NCBI GenBank assembly: GCA_024516155.1
Contig: JAJJXM010000027.1
Coordinates: 242,001 to 306,000 of the forward strand
Direction of reading: 5' to 3'
Length of the DNA: 64,000 nucleotides
Source of the DNA: Pyronema omphalodes
Lineage: Eukaryota; Ascomycota; Pezizomycetes; Pezizales; Pyronemataceae
Part shown: positions 53,941 to 64,000 of the stretch, in pieces
How positions within the stretch are numbered: position 1 is the stretch's first letter
How the letters are laid out: each line of letters begins with the position of its first letter
Position numbers and translations under genes: made by a program
Notes under the pieces: generated by a model
The model's database searches: none
What the model saw: the letters and a program-made list of their open reading frames with translations, nothing else
What the model was told of the DNA's origin: nothing

Positions 53941-55211
53941 TACGCTCGTGATTGATATCATAAAATGCGTACGGAATCTCGGGTGTATAGTGGGCTGTAA
54001 TCTGATCAGTTATCTTTTATATACTTAATGTTAGTTTTTCATAAATCAAAGAGTACGAAGTAAGATTTCAAACGTTGTCCAATTGACCGGCTGAATGCCT
54101 ATAACGTAGAGGAATCCATTGAACTAACTCGTTCTTCGCCGCGGCTTTACCCTGGAAGTCAGTAGCATTCAGGGATCAATCAGTCTTTCAAGTCAACGCC
54201 CAAAATCACTCTACAATGTATGGTATACCTGTAGATAGAGCGTTGGTGCAATTTGTACCCCACAGAATATTAGATGAGAAGATCAATGTCCCCGACTCCT
54301 GTTCAAAAGGCAGCTAACCGCAATATATGGAAGAACAAACTTCAATGTGGTATCCTAGATGGCGAGTCGGAACATGGACATTCTCCAGAAGAATCCTCGG
54401 ACAGAGTGGGCTTGTAAGATTGGGGATCAGTCTGCAAGAGGATTAATGCTTACACTAAGAATTCTATTCGCGTTCTTCGGAAACGAGGGGTTATCCGTAC
54501 CTTGTTGGTATGGCTGTTAGACAGAAGAAGTCGCGACTCTCTACGGTGCCTAGGCAAATCAGGGTATTGTATACTCAGGATCCCATAAGAATTTAGTAAA
54601 GCTGTTGAGTTGTAAAGATAAAGGTGAGGATGGAAGTAGTGGTCGAAGTGTACGTTGAGAAGGTTGATGAATTACTCAGAAACTTGGATGGTGGTCCTAA
54701 AGGGCTGTGTCGGGTTGATCGGGGTACTGGGTTGTGGACGGGTATATTTGGCCTGTCATGGAAATTATTACCGGGTTATGAAGACTGAGGTGGTTGTGCA
54801 AAGGAAACTTGAAGTAGGGTTTGAAAGGGCTGATTGATGGCACAGGTACTTCACTGAGACCTTTCATTGCGAATAAGCTTCACAAAATTTGGCCAAACTC
54901 CATTGCTTCACCTGCAAAAGTAATGATAATAGTTGAAGTAACGTTAGCGTTGAAAATGTGGCAGTGGCATGGTAGTAGGCACCCAAATCTGAAACGTTCC
55001 CGCCAACTACGTAGCATAAAAAGCTTCTGTAGGCTCTCCTCAGCTGTTGAGGTTCATACACAACCCAAATGTGGCTGTAATCAACCAGTAAAATAACATC
55101 TTAGATCTTTTGTAACGGCTTCAAAAAAATAGATTTTCGAATAAAAAAGAGACCTACACGTTGGTGATGGCCAGTCGATCCAACCCTCCATAGCAGAGGA
55201 CGTCGTCATAT
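53941..55211. other. intergenic, no supported gene
   Basis: Frames of 60-91 codons without motif. Nothing else recognised. Confidence 0.4.
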
Positions 55212-55292
55212 GCAGCGGCAGGGACTCGAACTCAGGGTATATCTCCCAGTCATTCGGAGGAGTTGGACCTCTACACCACTACACCACGCTGA
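55212..55292 (-). tRNA. degenerate tRNA-like sequence
   Basis: On the minus strand it has a good A box (TGGTGTAGTGG) and B box (GAGTTCGAGTCC) at the right spacing. It also has a 5-bp acceptor-like pairing (CAGCG/CGCTG) and a possible long variable-arm hairpin (GGG-AGATATA-CCC). The D and T stems do not pair fully and I cannot place an anticodon loop with confidence. It may be a tRNA pseudogene or a tRNA-derived SINE head. Confidence 0.35.
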
Positions 55293-56560
55293 AGCGACAA
55301 ATGTATAGGAAAGCCGGAAAATTTGAACCCATCGGCGGGGTCGAAGGGGGTCCACAGGGAAGAGGCAGTAAAAGCTACCAAGGCTAGTTTTAGGGTTCTC
55401 TGAGCTCTCTCACGTGATATTTCTGCTCTTATAAAGTCCTGATTGAATGATTGTATTATTTGGGAACGATTTTGTAGCTGGAATTGTGTTGTAACGGCCG
55501 GTACATGGGATATCACCGTACTGGCATGATTGTATGGCCACGGGCAGGTGACGGGCACCTTGTGGAACGGTCAGAATCGGTATAAATGTATATAATAACA
55601 TGCACTTCATTTAGAAAGTCTCAAACGATGATAAACTTTAGAATTACTTTTGGAATTCGGGGGCATTATTGTGAAGCCAGGAAATCAAGTGGGGAGACGG
55701 CGGTTGACTCAGCACGTTAGAAAAGGTAGTATTTAATTGTGCTATAACTCAAATACTACTAAGAATTAATAACATCTATATATCTAGTGAAGCAGAAAGC
55801 TATGACTCAAATGCTACTAAGAATCAATAACATCTATATATCTTGTGAAGCAGAAAGCTATGGTTCATATACATGATAGCAACGAGGAAATGTGGGAGGA
55901 AACTCAAAAAATAAAAGGAGAGCAAACTTACAGGTTTGGCAGGACTGATAGCTGAATAACATTCATCTGAAGTATAACAACATTCTAAAGCTCTTGAATA
56001 TTGGCTATTTTAATAAAAAAAAAGACATAAATTCATGGGTTTTATATTTAGAATTCGGTCTTACTATCCCAAAGCGGTGATAGACAATAAACTTATTTAA
56101 GGTCATCTGGGGATCAAGGAAGTTGTGCAATAAGCACTAGCGCCTTGATGTAGGCATTCTATATGTTCTGAAGGAAATCTCACTCTGGTTATCCTATAAG
56201 TTATTAAATAAATAACCAGGGTGCCCTATAAATTGGACGACTAAATAAATTTGATATTAAACTAGCGAGAATTGAAAAGGAAATAAAAGGTTGCACAATG
56301 CAGTTCACTACAAAGCCCAAAATAATATAGAATTTTGCGTCGAGCTATTGCCAAGTTTTTTCTCCAGGGTTTTATTCTGGAAAGGAACCATAGATTGCTC
56401 TGACTTTTTTGATATTATTGAACGTTGTACTGAATCCCTCGCCATATGATTCGAGACCTACAACTCTTAGATCAGTCGACAGGTTGCGCAATGAGATGTT
56501 TTCGACGTCGATATTTGTTGTAATAGCGTGACAGAAAGTCCTCCAGTTCATAAAACTCCG
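55293..56560. other. AT-rich intergenic DNA with a 58-bp duplication
   Basis: Two tandem copies (55741-55798, 55799-55856) differ at a few positions. No frame of interest is present. Confidence 0.5.
55741..55856. repeat. 58-bp tandem duplication
   Basis: Copies start GCTATAACTC and GCTATGACTC and share TAACATCTATATATC and GTGAAGCAGAAA. They differ at four sites. Confidence 0.88.
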
Positions 56561-57034
56561 TCAAACCAGCTCCGGTTGTTGACATTTCTCGATTTCCTCG
56601 TCAGTCTCACCGGCAAAGTCCCAGTTATGATCTTCTTCAGAGCCCCCAGGAGAATCCTTATCAGAGTCCTTGTCAGAGTCCTCATAAAATTCCTCGGTTT
56701 GACAGGCACTATCCTGATACTCCAGCTTTGTATCGAATTTCAAAATAGTAACATGACAAAAAGCAAAAGCACCAGAGGTGAGAGAGATGCTCCGAGGAGT
56801 TTCATTCTCGTCCTGTAACGGAAAGATACCGGGAACATGGTAGAGATTCCATGGAACATCAATGGCGAAATCGAGGTCATCTTCGGTCGCATAGAAGTGG
56901 GAATATTGACATTCTGGATGGCTGTAGTCAATAAGCGGCAGGCCAATGTATTCGCGTCTGGCCGTGTCGGATTTGATGAGTGCGGAAAGTTTATCAAAGT
57001 CATAGGTATACTTGAAGCTAGCAGAGATACCCAT
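56561..57034 (-). CDS. acidic hypothetical protein
   Basis: 157 aa from ATG at 57034. The N-terminal ~100 residues have a globular-looking composition (SASFKYTYDFDKL, REYIGLPLIDYSHPECQYSHFY, FAIDVPWNLYHVPGIFPLQDE). The C-terminal third is strongly acidic with DSDKDSDKDS repeats. There is no TM, signal or recognised domain. It has a sensible start, no frame damage and even codon use, so a real lineage-specific gene is likely. Confidence 0.5.
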   Translation of the reverse strand: MGISASFKYTYDFDKLSALIKSDTARREYIGLPLIDYSHPECQYSHFYATEDDLDFAIDVPWNLYHVPGIFPLQDENETPRSISLTSGAFAFCHVTILKFDTKLEYQDSACQTEEFYEDSDKDSDKDSPGGSEEDHNWDFAGETDEEIEKCQQPELV

Positions 57035-57475
57035 TGTTTAGTATATATGCTCGCCGGCTCGTATGTCTTGACTTGAAGTTTGCTGGTATAGTTTGGGTTT
57101 GGTGGGAGAAGATTTGTGGAGGATTAGAGGGAGATGAGTGAAGGACGACTGGTAACTGGAGAGATGGTGAGCTTACGGAATCCAACTGAAGGGTTTAATT
57201 TCGAACTCGGTGCAGGGGATCAAAATTAATTTGATTATAGGTCGAGCTATTGAAAATGGGGTTGAGTTTGTGCTGTGGAAACTACGGGTTAGCGAGTTTG
57301 TGAAACAGGTGTGTAACAATCCTAAGTGCCCAATAATTCATAAGAATAGGCCCTAAGCTATCTATGAACATTGAGAAATGGTAAGTTTGATACCGTAATA
57401 CTGCAGTCACTCTAAGGCTGTGTAGGTAATAGGATGGGATGGTCAAAATAACCTAACGCAAAGAAGGCCCGCTTT
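57035..57475. other. intergenic
   Basis: No feature recognised. Confidence 0.4.
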
Positions 57476-57724
57476 CTAACAAACAGCTTGCAGGCATTGT
57501 GTGGAAGGAAGCGGGCCTTCTCTACGAATAAACCAGACAGAATCGATTCCTGTCCAGTCCAATCCGGTACTATTCCAGTCAATATTAGCCCAGTTTCCAG
57601 TGTCAAGGTAGGCCGTTGGGGAACCATAAACGCTGGAGCCGCAATACACACCGCTAAACTGTTTCCAGTGGTCATGACAAGGAATACAGCCACATATCTG
57701 CCTTATCGCTCTCAACAAATGCAT
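57476..57724 (-). pseudogene. fragment of the Cys-rich (CHDHWKQFS) family
   Basis: The minus-strand frame reads ICGCIPCHDHWKQFSGVYCGS, nearly identical to the fragment at 11.1-11.2 kb (ICSRIPCHDHWKQFSSVHCG) and like CCCLPAHNKCW of the intact ORF at 10.3-10.7 kb. Beyond it the reading continues into a Trp/Asp/Asn/Gly-rich stretch (DTGNWANIDWNSTGLDWTG) and stops. GCGGGCCTTC and its inverse occur within it, as does CCTAACGCAAA, echoing the ends of the 11.1-kb segment. A similar TGNWNVDWDVDWG peptide occurs at 60.38 kb. It probably descends from the same multi-copy sequence. Confidence 0.45.
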
Positions 57725-59298
57725 TCTACCCGCCGCCCAAATCTATCAATTAACGAGTCGAACGGTGTATGATTAAAAATCAGAAAAAATCGAAATCAAA
57801 GAGTAGGCAAGAAAAATGGCACGAGGGAACGGAAGATAGAGGTTGAAGCAGATGTAGAGGGAGTTAAGGGCGAGACTTTCGGAGTTTTACTGTTATTTGA
57901 TGATATTTGATTCGTGACGATTGTTTCATATACGCGGCTGTATGAGAAAAGAGGGTCACGGGTGGTGCCCTTACAGGTAATGGATAAGAAAACGTGGACA
58001 GGGTGGAGGTAGTTTTTTACTCACATAGGAGGGCATACTTACGGAGTGCATGATATGAATGGCCCTGTTTATTGTGAATGATCTTGTGGTTAGATCCGTG
58101 ACACAATGGCCGGTACATGAGATATCACTATTAGAATCACCGGACTCCTTGATTTTATTAAGTTACCAGGTAAGAACTCTCAGGTCTGGATGGCCAATTT
58201 GGGTAAAATACATCGTGTTAAAATAAACATCAAAGGGCCTCACCTTCTGTGGCGCTGGCTTCGATGTGGCTCGATGAGGTTTTGGTCGAGAACTCGGTGA
58301 GCTGACGGAGTTGATGACCGACACGGAGTGGTATTGCTCTCTGTTACACAAGTCGATAATAAAGAAGCTTGGACGGGAACAAGTGGAGCGAAAGCAGGTT
58401 GGAACGGCTAAGCGTTTGTATCCAACTGACTAAAACTGTTCCAAATATTCAAATGAATATTCACATAGGATCACTCAAGTTACTTCTGTTTTGGTTTTTA
58501 TTTTATTTCCCGTCCGTATTATTCGATATTGGATTCATTGAGAATTTCAACTTTGTTTATTCTGCGCCTTCGCTTTTGTGTGGGACTAGAGAATATTTTG
58601 CAAGTTAAATCCACTCCTGTTTGGTATTTATTTGGATGAAATAAAGGAGATGTTTTGGCTTGGCAATCTGGACAGTGTGCGAACTGAGATGTATTTCCCG
58701 GCATTCATTACTCCTTGCGTCTTGTATTACTGTAAGTTCTTCAAAAACTTACTTCCTCTACTTACCTCCTGCAGCTATTGCAGGGTCATTCTCGACTATT
58801 ATGCGTTTTAAACCTTTCAGAATAAACTTTCGAGTACACGTCCATTGAGATTCATGACTGCGGATTGAGAGAGCATGAGTACTTTCTCAGCACCAAATCG
58901 GCTTATGTACTCGGCTTTTCTTCGACTTCTCTCCTGCTTCTCCTTAGGTGCATATGCACCCCCAGTAAATTGCATTTTGCACTTTCTTCAACCCTCTTTG
59001 TGCCTGGGCGGCATTCGGAAACCAGTCACTATTTGCAACCCTGACTTACTTCGCGTCCAGATGCCCTTGCATCTCTGTCTTGGCTCGGTGCAGATATATA
59101 CTACTTAGTTTCTTTCAATCAGTTCTTCTCCGGACCTTTCAGCCAGTTTTATTACCTCCTAGCACCAAAAAATATTGATCGATCCAGCATTCTCACAGCA
59201 GATCGCCAATCTCAGTTGGTGAAGTCCAGATTACAATTGACACTCAAGTACGGAAAACCGGTGTCCTAGCGATAACGTCTCGCTTCAGTACATGCACG
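57725..59298. other. intergenic with a diverged repeat-family fragment
   Basis: It holds the small box at 58455-58500 described separately, and a 61-codon minus-strand frame (58519-58704) with CPDC but nothing else. No other gene is supported. Confidence 0.35.
58455..58500 (-). repeat. stray copy of the repeat-array box
   Basis: The minus strand reads ACAGAAGTAACTTGAGTGAT followed by CCTATGTGAATATT. This is a close match to the box in the array units at about 30968, 31908 and 32914 and, inverted, at 11710-11740 (ACAGAAGTA-CCCCGAGTGATCCGATATGAATATT). Flanks are not alike. Confidence 0.6.
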
Positions 59299-59910
59299 AT
59301 GATACACATACCGAACGAAATTGTTTACATGATATTCCAAGAGGTTACCAGAACTCACGACATAGCGACTCTCTGCCGCCTCAATAAGTTCTACAACTCC
59401 ATGTTCACATCAGTTTTATACAAACGTGGTGTATTGCTTTCCACAACCATACCATTTTACAGCGACGATTTCCCCGACTCAAAAAAGATTCCCGGCGAAC
59501 CTGCTTGGACGAAAATAAACCCCGCCTATTGGGCCATCCAAAGGAACCGGGTCTCAACCTTCGAGAAACTTCTTTCTGAAGGTCTTCCACCCAATATTCC
59601 TCAAATACATGATAATCTCTTCCGAAGCCGTATGCACCCAGACTGGCGGATTGAGGACCGAGAGGCACTTGTTCTGATCGCTTTACACAATGAGAGTGTG
59701 GATATTGTGAGGGTTCTCATGGGACGCAGCATGGCACATGGAATGAGACGTATGATCACGTTTGTCTCTTCCAAGACGAGCAGCCCAGAGATGAGAGAAA
59801 TGCTGCGAGAATGTTTTTCAGAATTTATTCATCGAAGCCCCCGGAAAGTACGCGAGTCGTTCTTGTTCAGTAGACATTATGGATTCTTCGGGACGGAAAA
59901 CGAGGTTTAA
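59299..59910 (+). CDS. F-box-like protein
   Basis: 203 aa. The N-terminal ~40 residues match the F-box helix pattern (IPNEIVYMIFQEVTRTHDIATLCRLNKFYNSMFTSVLYKRGVLL): conserved Pro, hydrophobic LxxI/F spacing, L-C-R-L and a closing L/Y. This suggests a Skp1-binding adaptor of an SCF ubiquitin ligase. Downstream, INPAYWAIQRNRVSTFEKLLSEGLPPN and EALVLIALHNESVDIVRVLMG resemble isolated ankyrin repeats, as in many fungal F-box/ankyrin proteins. The first ATG is in frame (59299) and there is no intron. Substrate is unknown. Confidence 0.75.
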   Translation: MIHIPNEIVYMIFQEVTRTHDIATLCRLNKFYNSMFTSVLYKRGVLLSTTIPFYSDDFPDSKKIPGEPAWTKINPAYWAIQRNRVSTFEKLLSEGLPPNIPQIHDNLFRSRMHPDWRIEDREALVLIALHNESVDIVRVLMGRSMAHGMRRMITFVSSKTSSPEMREMLRECFSEFIHRSPRKVRESFLFSRHYGFFGTENEV

Positions 59911-60847
59911 GCTTGTGCATCCACCAATGCACGCTAAGGAAAAATAAAATGGCCGCAGTCGAGGATCAGGAGCATTGAGGGAGCATTGAGGGAAAGGAGA
60001 TGGTAAATATGAAATGTACGTAATTCCTATCCAAAACGTGGTGAACTTTGTAATTAAGCGACAAAAAGGTAGCCTTATATGAATACTTGATCGGACGCAT
60101 AGAATAACCAATTATATGGACTGTGAGTGGTTGTATGAGTAACCCTACGAATATGATGACCTGATATGTTTTCCCAGCGTACGGATCGCGGTTCGCAGTG
60201 CGGTGTTCGAACACTTCAGTCAAGCATTCCGACTAATATGTCATGTTATTAGATAGTATATTATTTTTTAAAAACTGGTTGGCAATACTTATCTACATTA
60301 ATGTTGAAGCAATCCTGTTCCTCAAATCTCCGTTAGTCACTTGTAGAGGGCCAGCGTGATAAACCATGACGCTAGTCAACACAGGCAACTGGAACGTAGA
60401 CTGGGACGTAGATTGGGGCAGAGACTACGGTTGCATTATGGAAGAAAGAAGATCAAAAGATGTCACAGTAACTTTGAAAACATTTAGAAAAGTCATACAC
60501 AACTTGTACATGGGAACGAAGATGCAATCGGCGGGTTTCAGTACTTCGCACTAGTATACGACTGGCACTAGGTATCTTCTGAAATGATTTGGCTATGTTT
60601 TTCAAGCAGAAGCAAAATTCTTACACAGATTTTGAGAAAAATCTCATAGTTTAGGTTCAAACTGGTATCTCATTATCCAACTTGATACAAGTTCTTTGTC
60701 CTTGTAATCTCTCGGCTGTGCACACTTTCCTCTCTGTATGGGCTTTGATCAATTTCTTTAAAATTCTTTCTTAAATATACAGTATTTATTCCTAATACTA
60801 ATAATAAATCACTTCTTTCTCGATCATGTTTTTGTTTTGAGTTAGTA
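59911..60847. other. intergenic
   Basis: A 62-codon plus-strand frame (60366-60554) contains TGNWNVDWDVDWGRDYG, reminiscent of the Trp/Asp-rich stretch at 57.6 kb. It is too short to call. Confidence 0.35.
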
Positions 60848-62475
60848 TCATTTTGTTAATGTGACCGTGCGCGGTACGGGTTGCTTTGTTGTGTTTTTTC
60901 CGGACGACATGACACTCTCCTTCTTCATGGAAGGCGGCATTGGTCCCGGTAGATAGAGCTATAAATAATTAGCAAGTCCTAGTAGCAATGACGATGGAAT
61001 GACTTACGCCATTCCAAACAAAGTATTGCTTCTTCTTTAAGGACTCTATGTTGTACGGGTGTGGGGCAATCTTCCCCTTCTTGATGATGGGCTTTGCTTC
61101 CTCGGGTTCATCTTCGGCCTTACGTTTGCACTTTACGGGGTTCGATTGAGAATTTATTGGTCCTGTTGTGTGAGTAGCAGTGCGAGCCTGGGAAAGTGGT
61201 GTTCCTGTAGTGAAACTGCCCGGTTTAGTATTTTTAGTATGTCCACCTGTGTAACTTGTAGAGCTGATGGCCTGCTGAATAACAGGCAAGGCCTGGAGAA
61301 TGGGTCCTTGAGCTCTACCAACTGGGGATGGTTGAACCTGGCTTGCTGTAGAAGCATTCTTCTTAGAACCTTTTGATTGCGGAGAAGGCGTCTTTGAAAA
61401 ATATGTTGCGTTGTTAATCTGGTCCCAATTCTCGACCTTGATTCTTGGATCCTTTGGCCAGAACTTATTCGCCAGAATGGAATTTTTGTCTTCGTTGATT
61501 AGTCTTACACTCTTCTGGATCGTTGCTGCTTTGAGTTAGCCCCTGTGCCTTCTTGTCCTCAAAGAGACGTTCACGAATGATCGGTCACTCACCCTTCTGT
61601 TGCTGAGCCAGTGGACAGATCTCTGCGATTGCCTTTGGCATGCTGACCAAGTGACTGGCGAGGTAAAGACAGCTTGCAGCGACATTGCGAGGACTTCTGC
61701 TCCCCAAAGTTCCCACATCCAGAATCGCTGTTGCAATTTGTACGGCAATAGTTTCTACCCAAACAGGCATTTTGATTTGTTGGGCAAATCTTGGCATAAA
61801 GTCCTTCGCAGAAGTTGCCTTACTGGCTCCAGTGGTTATTGAATCACCAGATGCCGTGAGTCCCTTCTGTAAAAGTGCAACATACTTCTTGATACCTTTC
61901 ATGCACTTGGTTCCGGCAAGAGATTCCATATCCTTTAAAGACCGTGGCTCGCCGGCTCGTTTTGTTCCCTCGAAGATAAAGGCAAGTGCTGCTTCGTTGG
62001 GGAATGAAGAAAACCAGGCATTGTCAATAGCGGCTTTAGCCACACCTTTGGCACACTCGATGACATTTACGGATAGTCGACCCGCCGAAGAGAAGGCTTC
62101 AATGCTGTGGTACATATTGGTGAGTTTTTCATTTCCTTTATTCTTGGAAATAGAAGCTTGAGTCTTTGATAGTTGAACACTGGCATCTCCTGTGAATGAA
62201 ACTAGGGTGCTCAGTTGAGATCCATGAAGAAGCAAGGAGCCACCATCTCCAACTCGGTTTGGGTCCGATCCTCGGTCTTTATCGTCTTGGTTAAAGGTAC
62301 GCCATTCGCTGCGTTGGTCGACTACTCCGCCTTCGATGACGAGACCACAACTACCGCAGGCAATGTCGCCGGACGAAGCTTCTTCGACAATGTTGGGAGG
62401 ATCCTCGCAGCATTCGGGGCACATCAATTGAACTTCTGCTTTCTTCAAGACCAGATCATAACCAATTTGAGACAT
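60848..62475 (-). CDS. SUA7: transcription initiation factor TFIIB with C-terminal extension, three exons
   Basis: TFIIB bridges TBP-DNA and RNA polymerase II. Exons on the minus strand are 62475-61593, 61528-61008 and 60958-60848 (504 aa). The start is MSQIGYDLVLKKAEVQ. A further in-frame codon 17 residues upstream is less likely. The zinc ribbon is C19-x2-C22...C40-x2-C43, followed by the B-finger/linker motif SEWRTFNQDDKDRGSDPNRVGDG. Two cyclin-like repeats follow (e.g. NVIECAKGVAKAAIDN, RNVAASCLYLASHLVSMPKAIAEI). Removing intron 1 continues repeat 2 as AATIQKSVRLINEDKNSIL. The acceptor is a tandem NAGNAG (AAGCAG), allowing one Ala more or less. The last ~150 residues are a Ser/Thr/Gln-rich tail with an NLS-like KCKRKAEDEPEEAKPIIKKGK, absent from the usual ~345-residue factor. 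The cyclin repeats are somewhat divergent, so a paralogue is possible. Confidence 0.88.
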
Positions 62476-63837
62476 CGTGATCGTAGTAGTAGTAAGGCTT
62501 GATAGTAACGTTGGGTATGGATGCAAGATGGATAAGTGTCTGGAGCTGGGTTGCGGAGAGAAGCCTGCTTGTTAGTAGAGTACTGTTTCAACTTGGAAGG
62601 TAATTTGAATTGAAGAGAGACGTTGATTTTAATTCAATTAAGAATTGAAATTGAAGGTTTGAATGGTGTTGTTGGTTTGGATGAGTTGGTCTGGTGGTTG
62701 AGATGCGCAAAAGTTTGTATGTGCAAGTTGTTCGTGTGGTGATTCGAGAAATAATCTGCAGGACGAGAAGGCAGGAAACAATAGAATGCATTTCAGTCTT
62801 TAAGTACTGGATTTGTTATATCCAGACTCAATGGCAGCTGCCGCCGTGCTAGTGGGTTTAACCATAACAATATGAAGGGTCAAACTTGCCAAAACTGAAG
62901 GCTGTGAAATTCATCACCAGAGTGAGATTCAATGAAGACTTAATCGAAGAATTTGAGGTCAAAGGACGTTGATTATATGACATATTTCGTCCCTCCTGTG
63001 GCTTGTTTTCGGAATGAATGACCACTAGTGGGACACCGGATATCGTAGGGCTAGTAAATATGCAAAACATATATGCTTAAATTTCGTCGTGACCATGGTT
63101 ATTAAAATTCTGCCAAATTCAGAAAGTATTTTGACAGTTTAAACTCTATTCATACCGCTTTTGGACGCGTCGATAATACATTCTACGCTTAAAGGCCCAA
63201 AACTGACAAACACCATGACGAGACGGATCACCACCACGCCTCCCACCCAAACGAACGGCTCATGTTTCGAGCTATTTCTATTTCAGGAAGGGGGCAAGCC
63301 TAAGACTCTCTAAATGGATCCTACAGTAAGGCACGTACCTTAGCAGATCGCCTACGGATTTTAGATGTTCCGGATGAGAAGGCAAAGATGCATTGTTTTG
63401 ATGTCTCCATCTGCGTTTTTGAAGCTCGGTTTCCTCATAGTAATCGTACTTGCAGATGGAATTGCACTTGCACAGCATAGCGAATGACTCTAATCTCGTG
63501 CCGATCTCCCCACAAATTCCCCACAAAAATATGGGGATGGCTGAGGTCGTCTGCCCCTGGGTCCATCCCTTCGGCCTTTGCCTCGGGAAAACTCCCGTAA
63601 GGAGACGGCCCTACGGAATGCGCGAATCTACTGGCTACCGGCAGCCCACTGGTGGGTCTATTTCCGAAATTGGAATACCCGAGTGACGTAGCGTGTAACG
63701 CGGACTCGGGTGATGCCGGGTAATCGTCGTACCATCAAGATCATTTTCCGGTGGGCCGTCCGAGTAGCCAACATCCCGTCTTATACCTCCAACGTCGCCG
63801 TCTCCACTCAACGTCCATTCTTCACACCTCAATCACA
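62476..63837. other. divergent intergenic region
   Basis: About 1.36 kb between the TFIIB start and the next plus-strand gene. Short frames only. The last ~150 bp are CT-rich, as in a promoter or leader. Confidence 0.4.
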
Positions 63838-64000
63838 ATGCTGGCCCAGTCTTTGAGAGTATCGGTACGCTGCTCTGATCCAGCTTTTTCGGCCCGAAGA
63901 ATCGTCGTTTGGCTAACAATGCCCAGCGCACCGTGCTTGCCCGCACCGCTTTGCGTCAGCCCACCTTGAGACGCACTTTCGTTGGTACCGCAGCCCGCAA
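63838..64000 (+). CDS. 5' end of a gene for a mitochondrial protein, truncated by window edge
   Basis: Exon 1 is 63838-63864 (MLAQSLRVS). A 62-nt intron follows (GTACGC...CTAACAATGCCCAG, with a CTAAC branch site), then exon 2 from 63927 to the window end. The spliced N-terminus MLAQSLRVSRTVLARTALRQ continues with PTLRRTFVGTAAR. It is rich in Arg, Ala, Ser and Thr with no acidic residue: a clear mitochondrial presequence, with RRTFVG a plausible processing site. The mature protein lies outside the window, so I give no name. Confidence 0.7.

Overview
The window is nuclear DNA of a filamentous ascomycete (Pezizomycotina). Genes are intron-poor, with short GT-AG introns (about 45-210 nt) that often carry a CTAAC branch site. 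The best-recognised proteins are fungal or eukaryotic housekeeping families: RNase H2 subunit B, Mcm10, a Csc1/OSCA channel, a DUF1749 hydrolase, mitoribosomal bL9, a Ubp16-like protease, Def1 and TFIIB. Long homopolymer tracts and many unrecognised small ORFs would suit an Orbiliomycete-like genome, but that placement is a guess.

Layout. 0.8-1.5 kb: a C2H2-type zinc-finger protein (-). 1.8-2.7 kb: an 879-bp hAT-like non-autonomous transposon with perfect terminal inverted repeats and a perfect 8-bp target duplication. 3.8-7.7 kb: RNH202 (-) and MCM10 (+), two replication/genome-maintenance genes sharing one short divergent promoter. 8.6 kb: an intron-containing tRNA-Ile(UAU). 10.3-33.1 kb: an accessory, repeat-rich block. 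Two arms of one repeat assembly (about 11.4-16.2 kb and 25.65-31.3 kb) lie in opposite orientation around the CSC1-like channel gene (19.7-22.7 kb). The arms contain tandem promoter-like monomers, a 232-bp MITE in the left arm and a 1.8-kb LINE-derived insertion in the right arm. Each insertion has its target duplication, and the other arm preserves the matching empty site. The right arm continues outward as extra tandem copies to about 33.1 kb.

34.3-51.7 kb is a conserved gene block: DUF1749 hydrolase (+), mitoribosomal bL9 (-) and Ubp16-like deubiquitinase (+) as a divergent mitochondrial pair, an 8-bp minisatellite, an HVA1-Tudor protein (-), an uncharacterised probable mitochondrial protein (+), DEF1 (+) and an SDR oxidoreductase (+). 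52.1-60.8 kb is sparse: a membrane-protein gene whose reading frame breaks inside a GAA/GAG tract, a neighbouring small membrane protein, a degenerate tRNA-like sequence, an acidic unknown protein, a fragment of a Cys-rich family also seen near 11 kb, and an F-box-like protein. 60.8-62.5 kb: TFIIB (-) with a long C-terminal extension. 63.8 kb to the end: the first exons of a gene with a mitochondrial presequence, cut by the window edge.

Exon coordinates were derived by hand from splice consensus, phase and continuity of the family alignment. No database search was run. Family names come from recognising conserved motifs.
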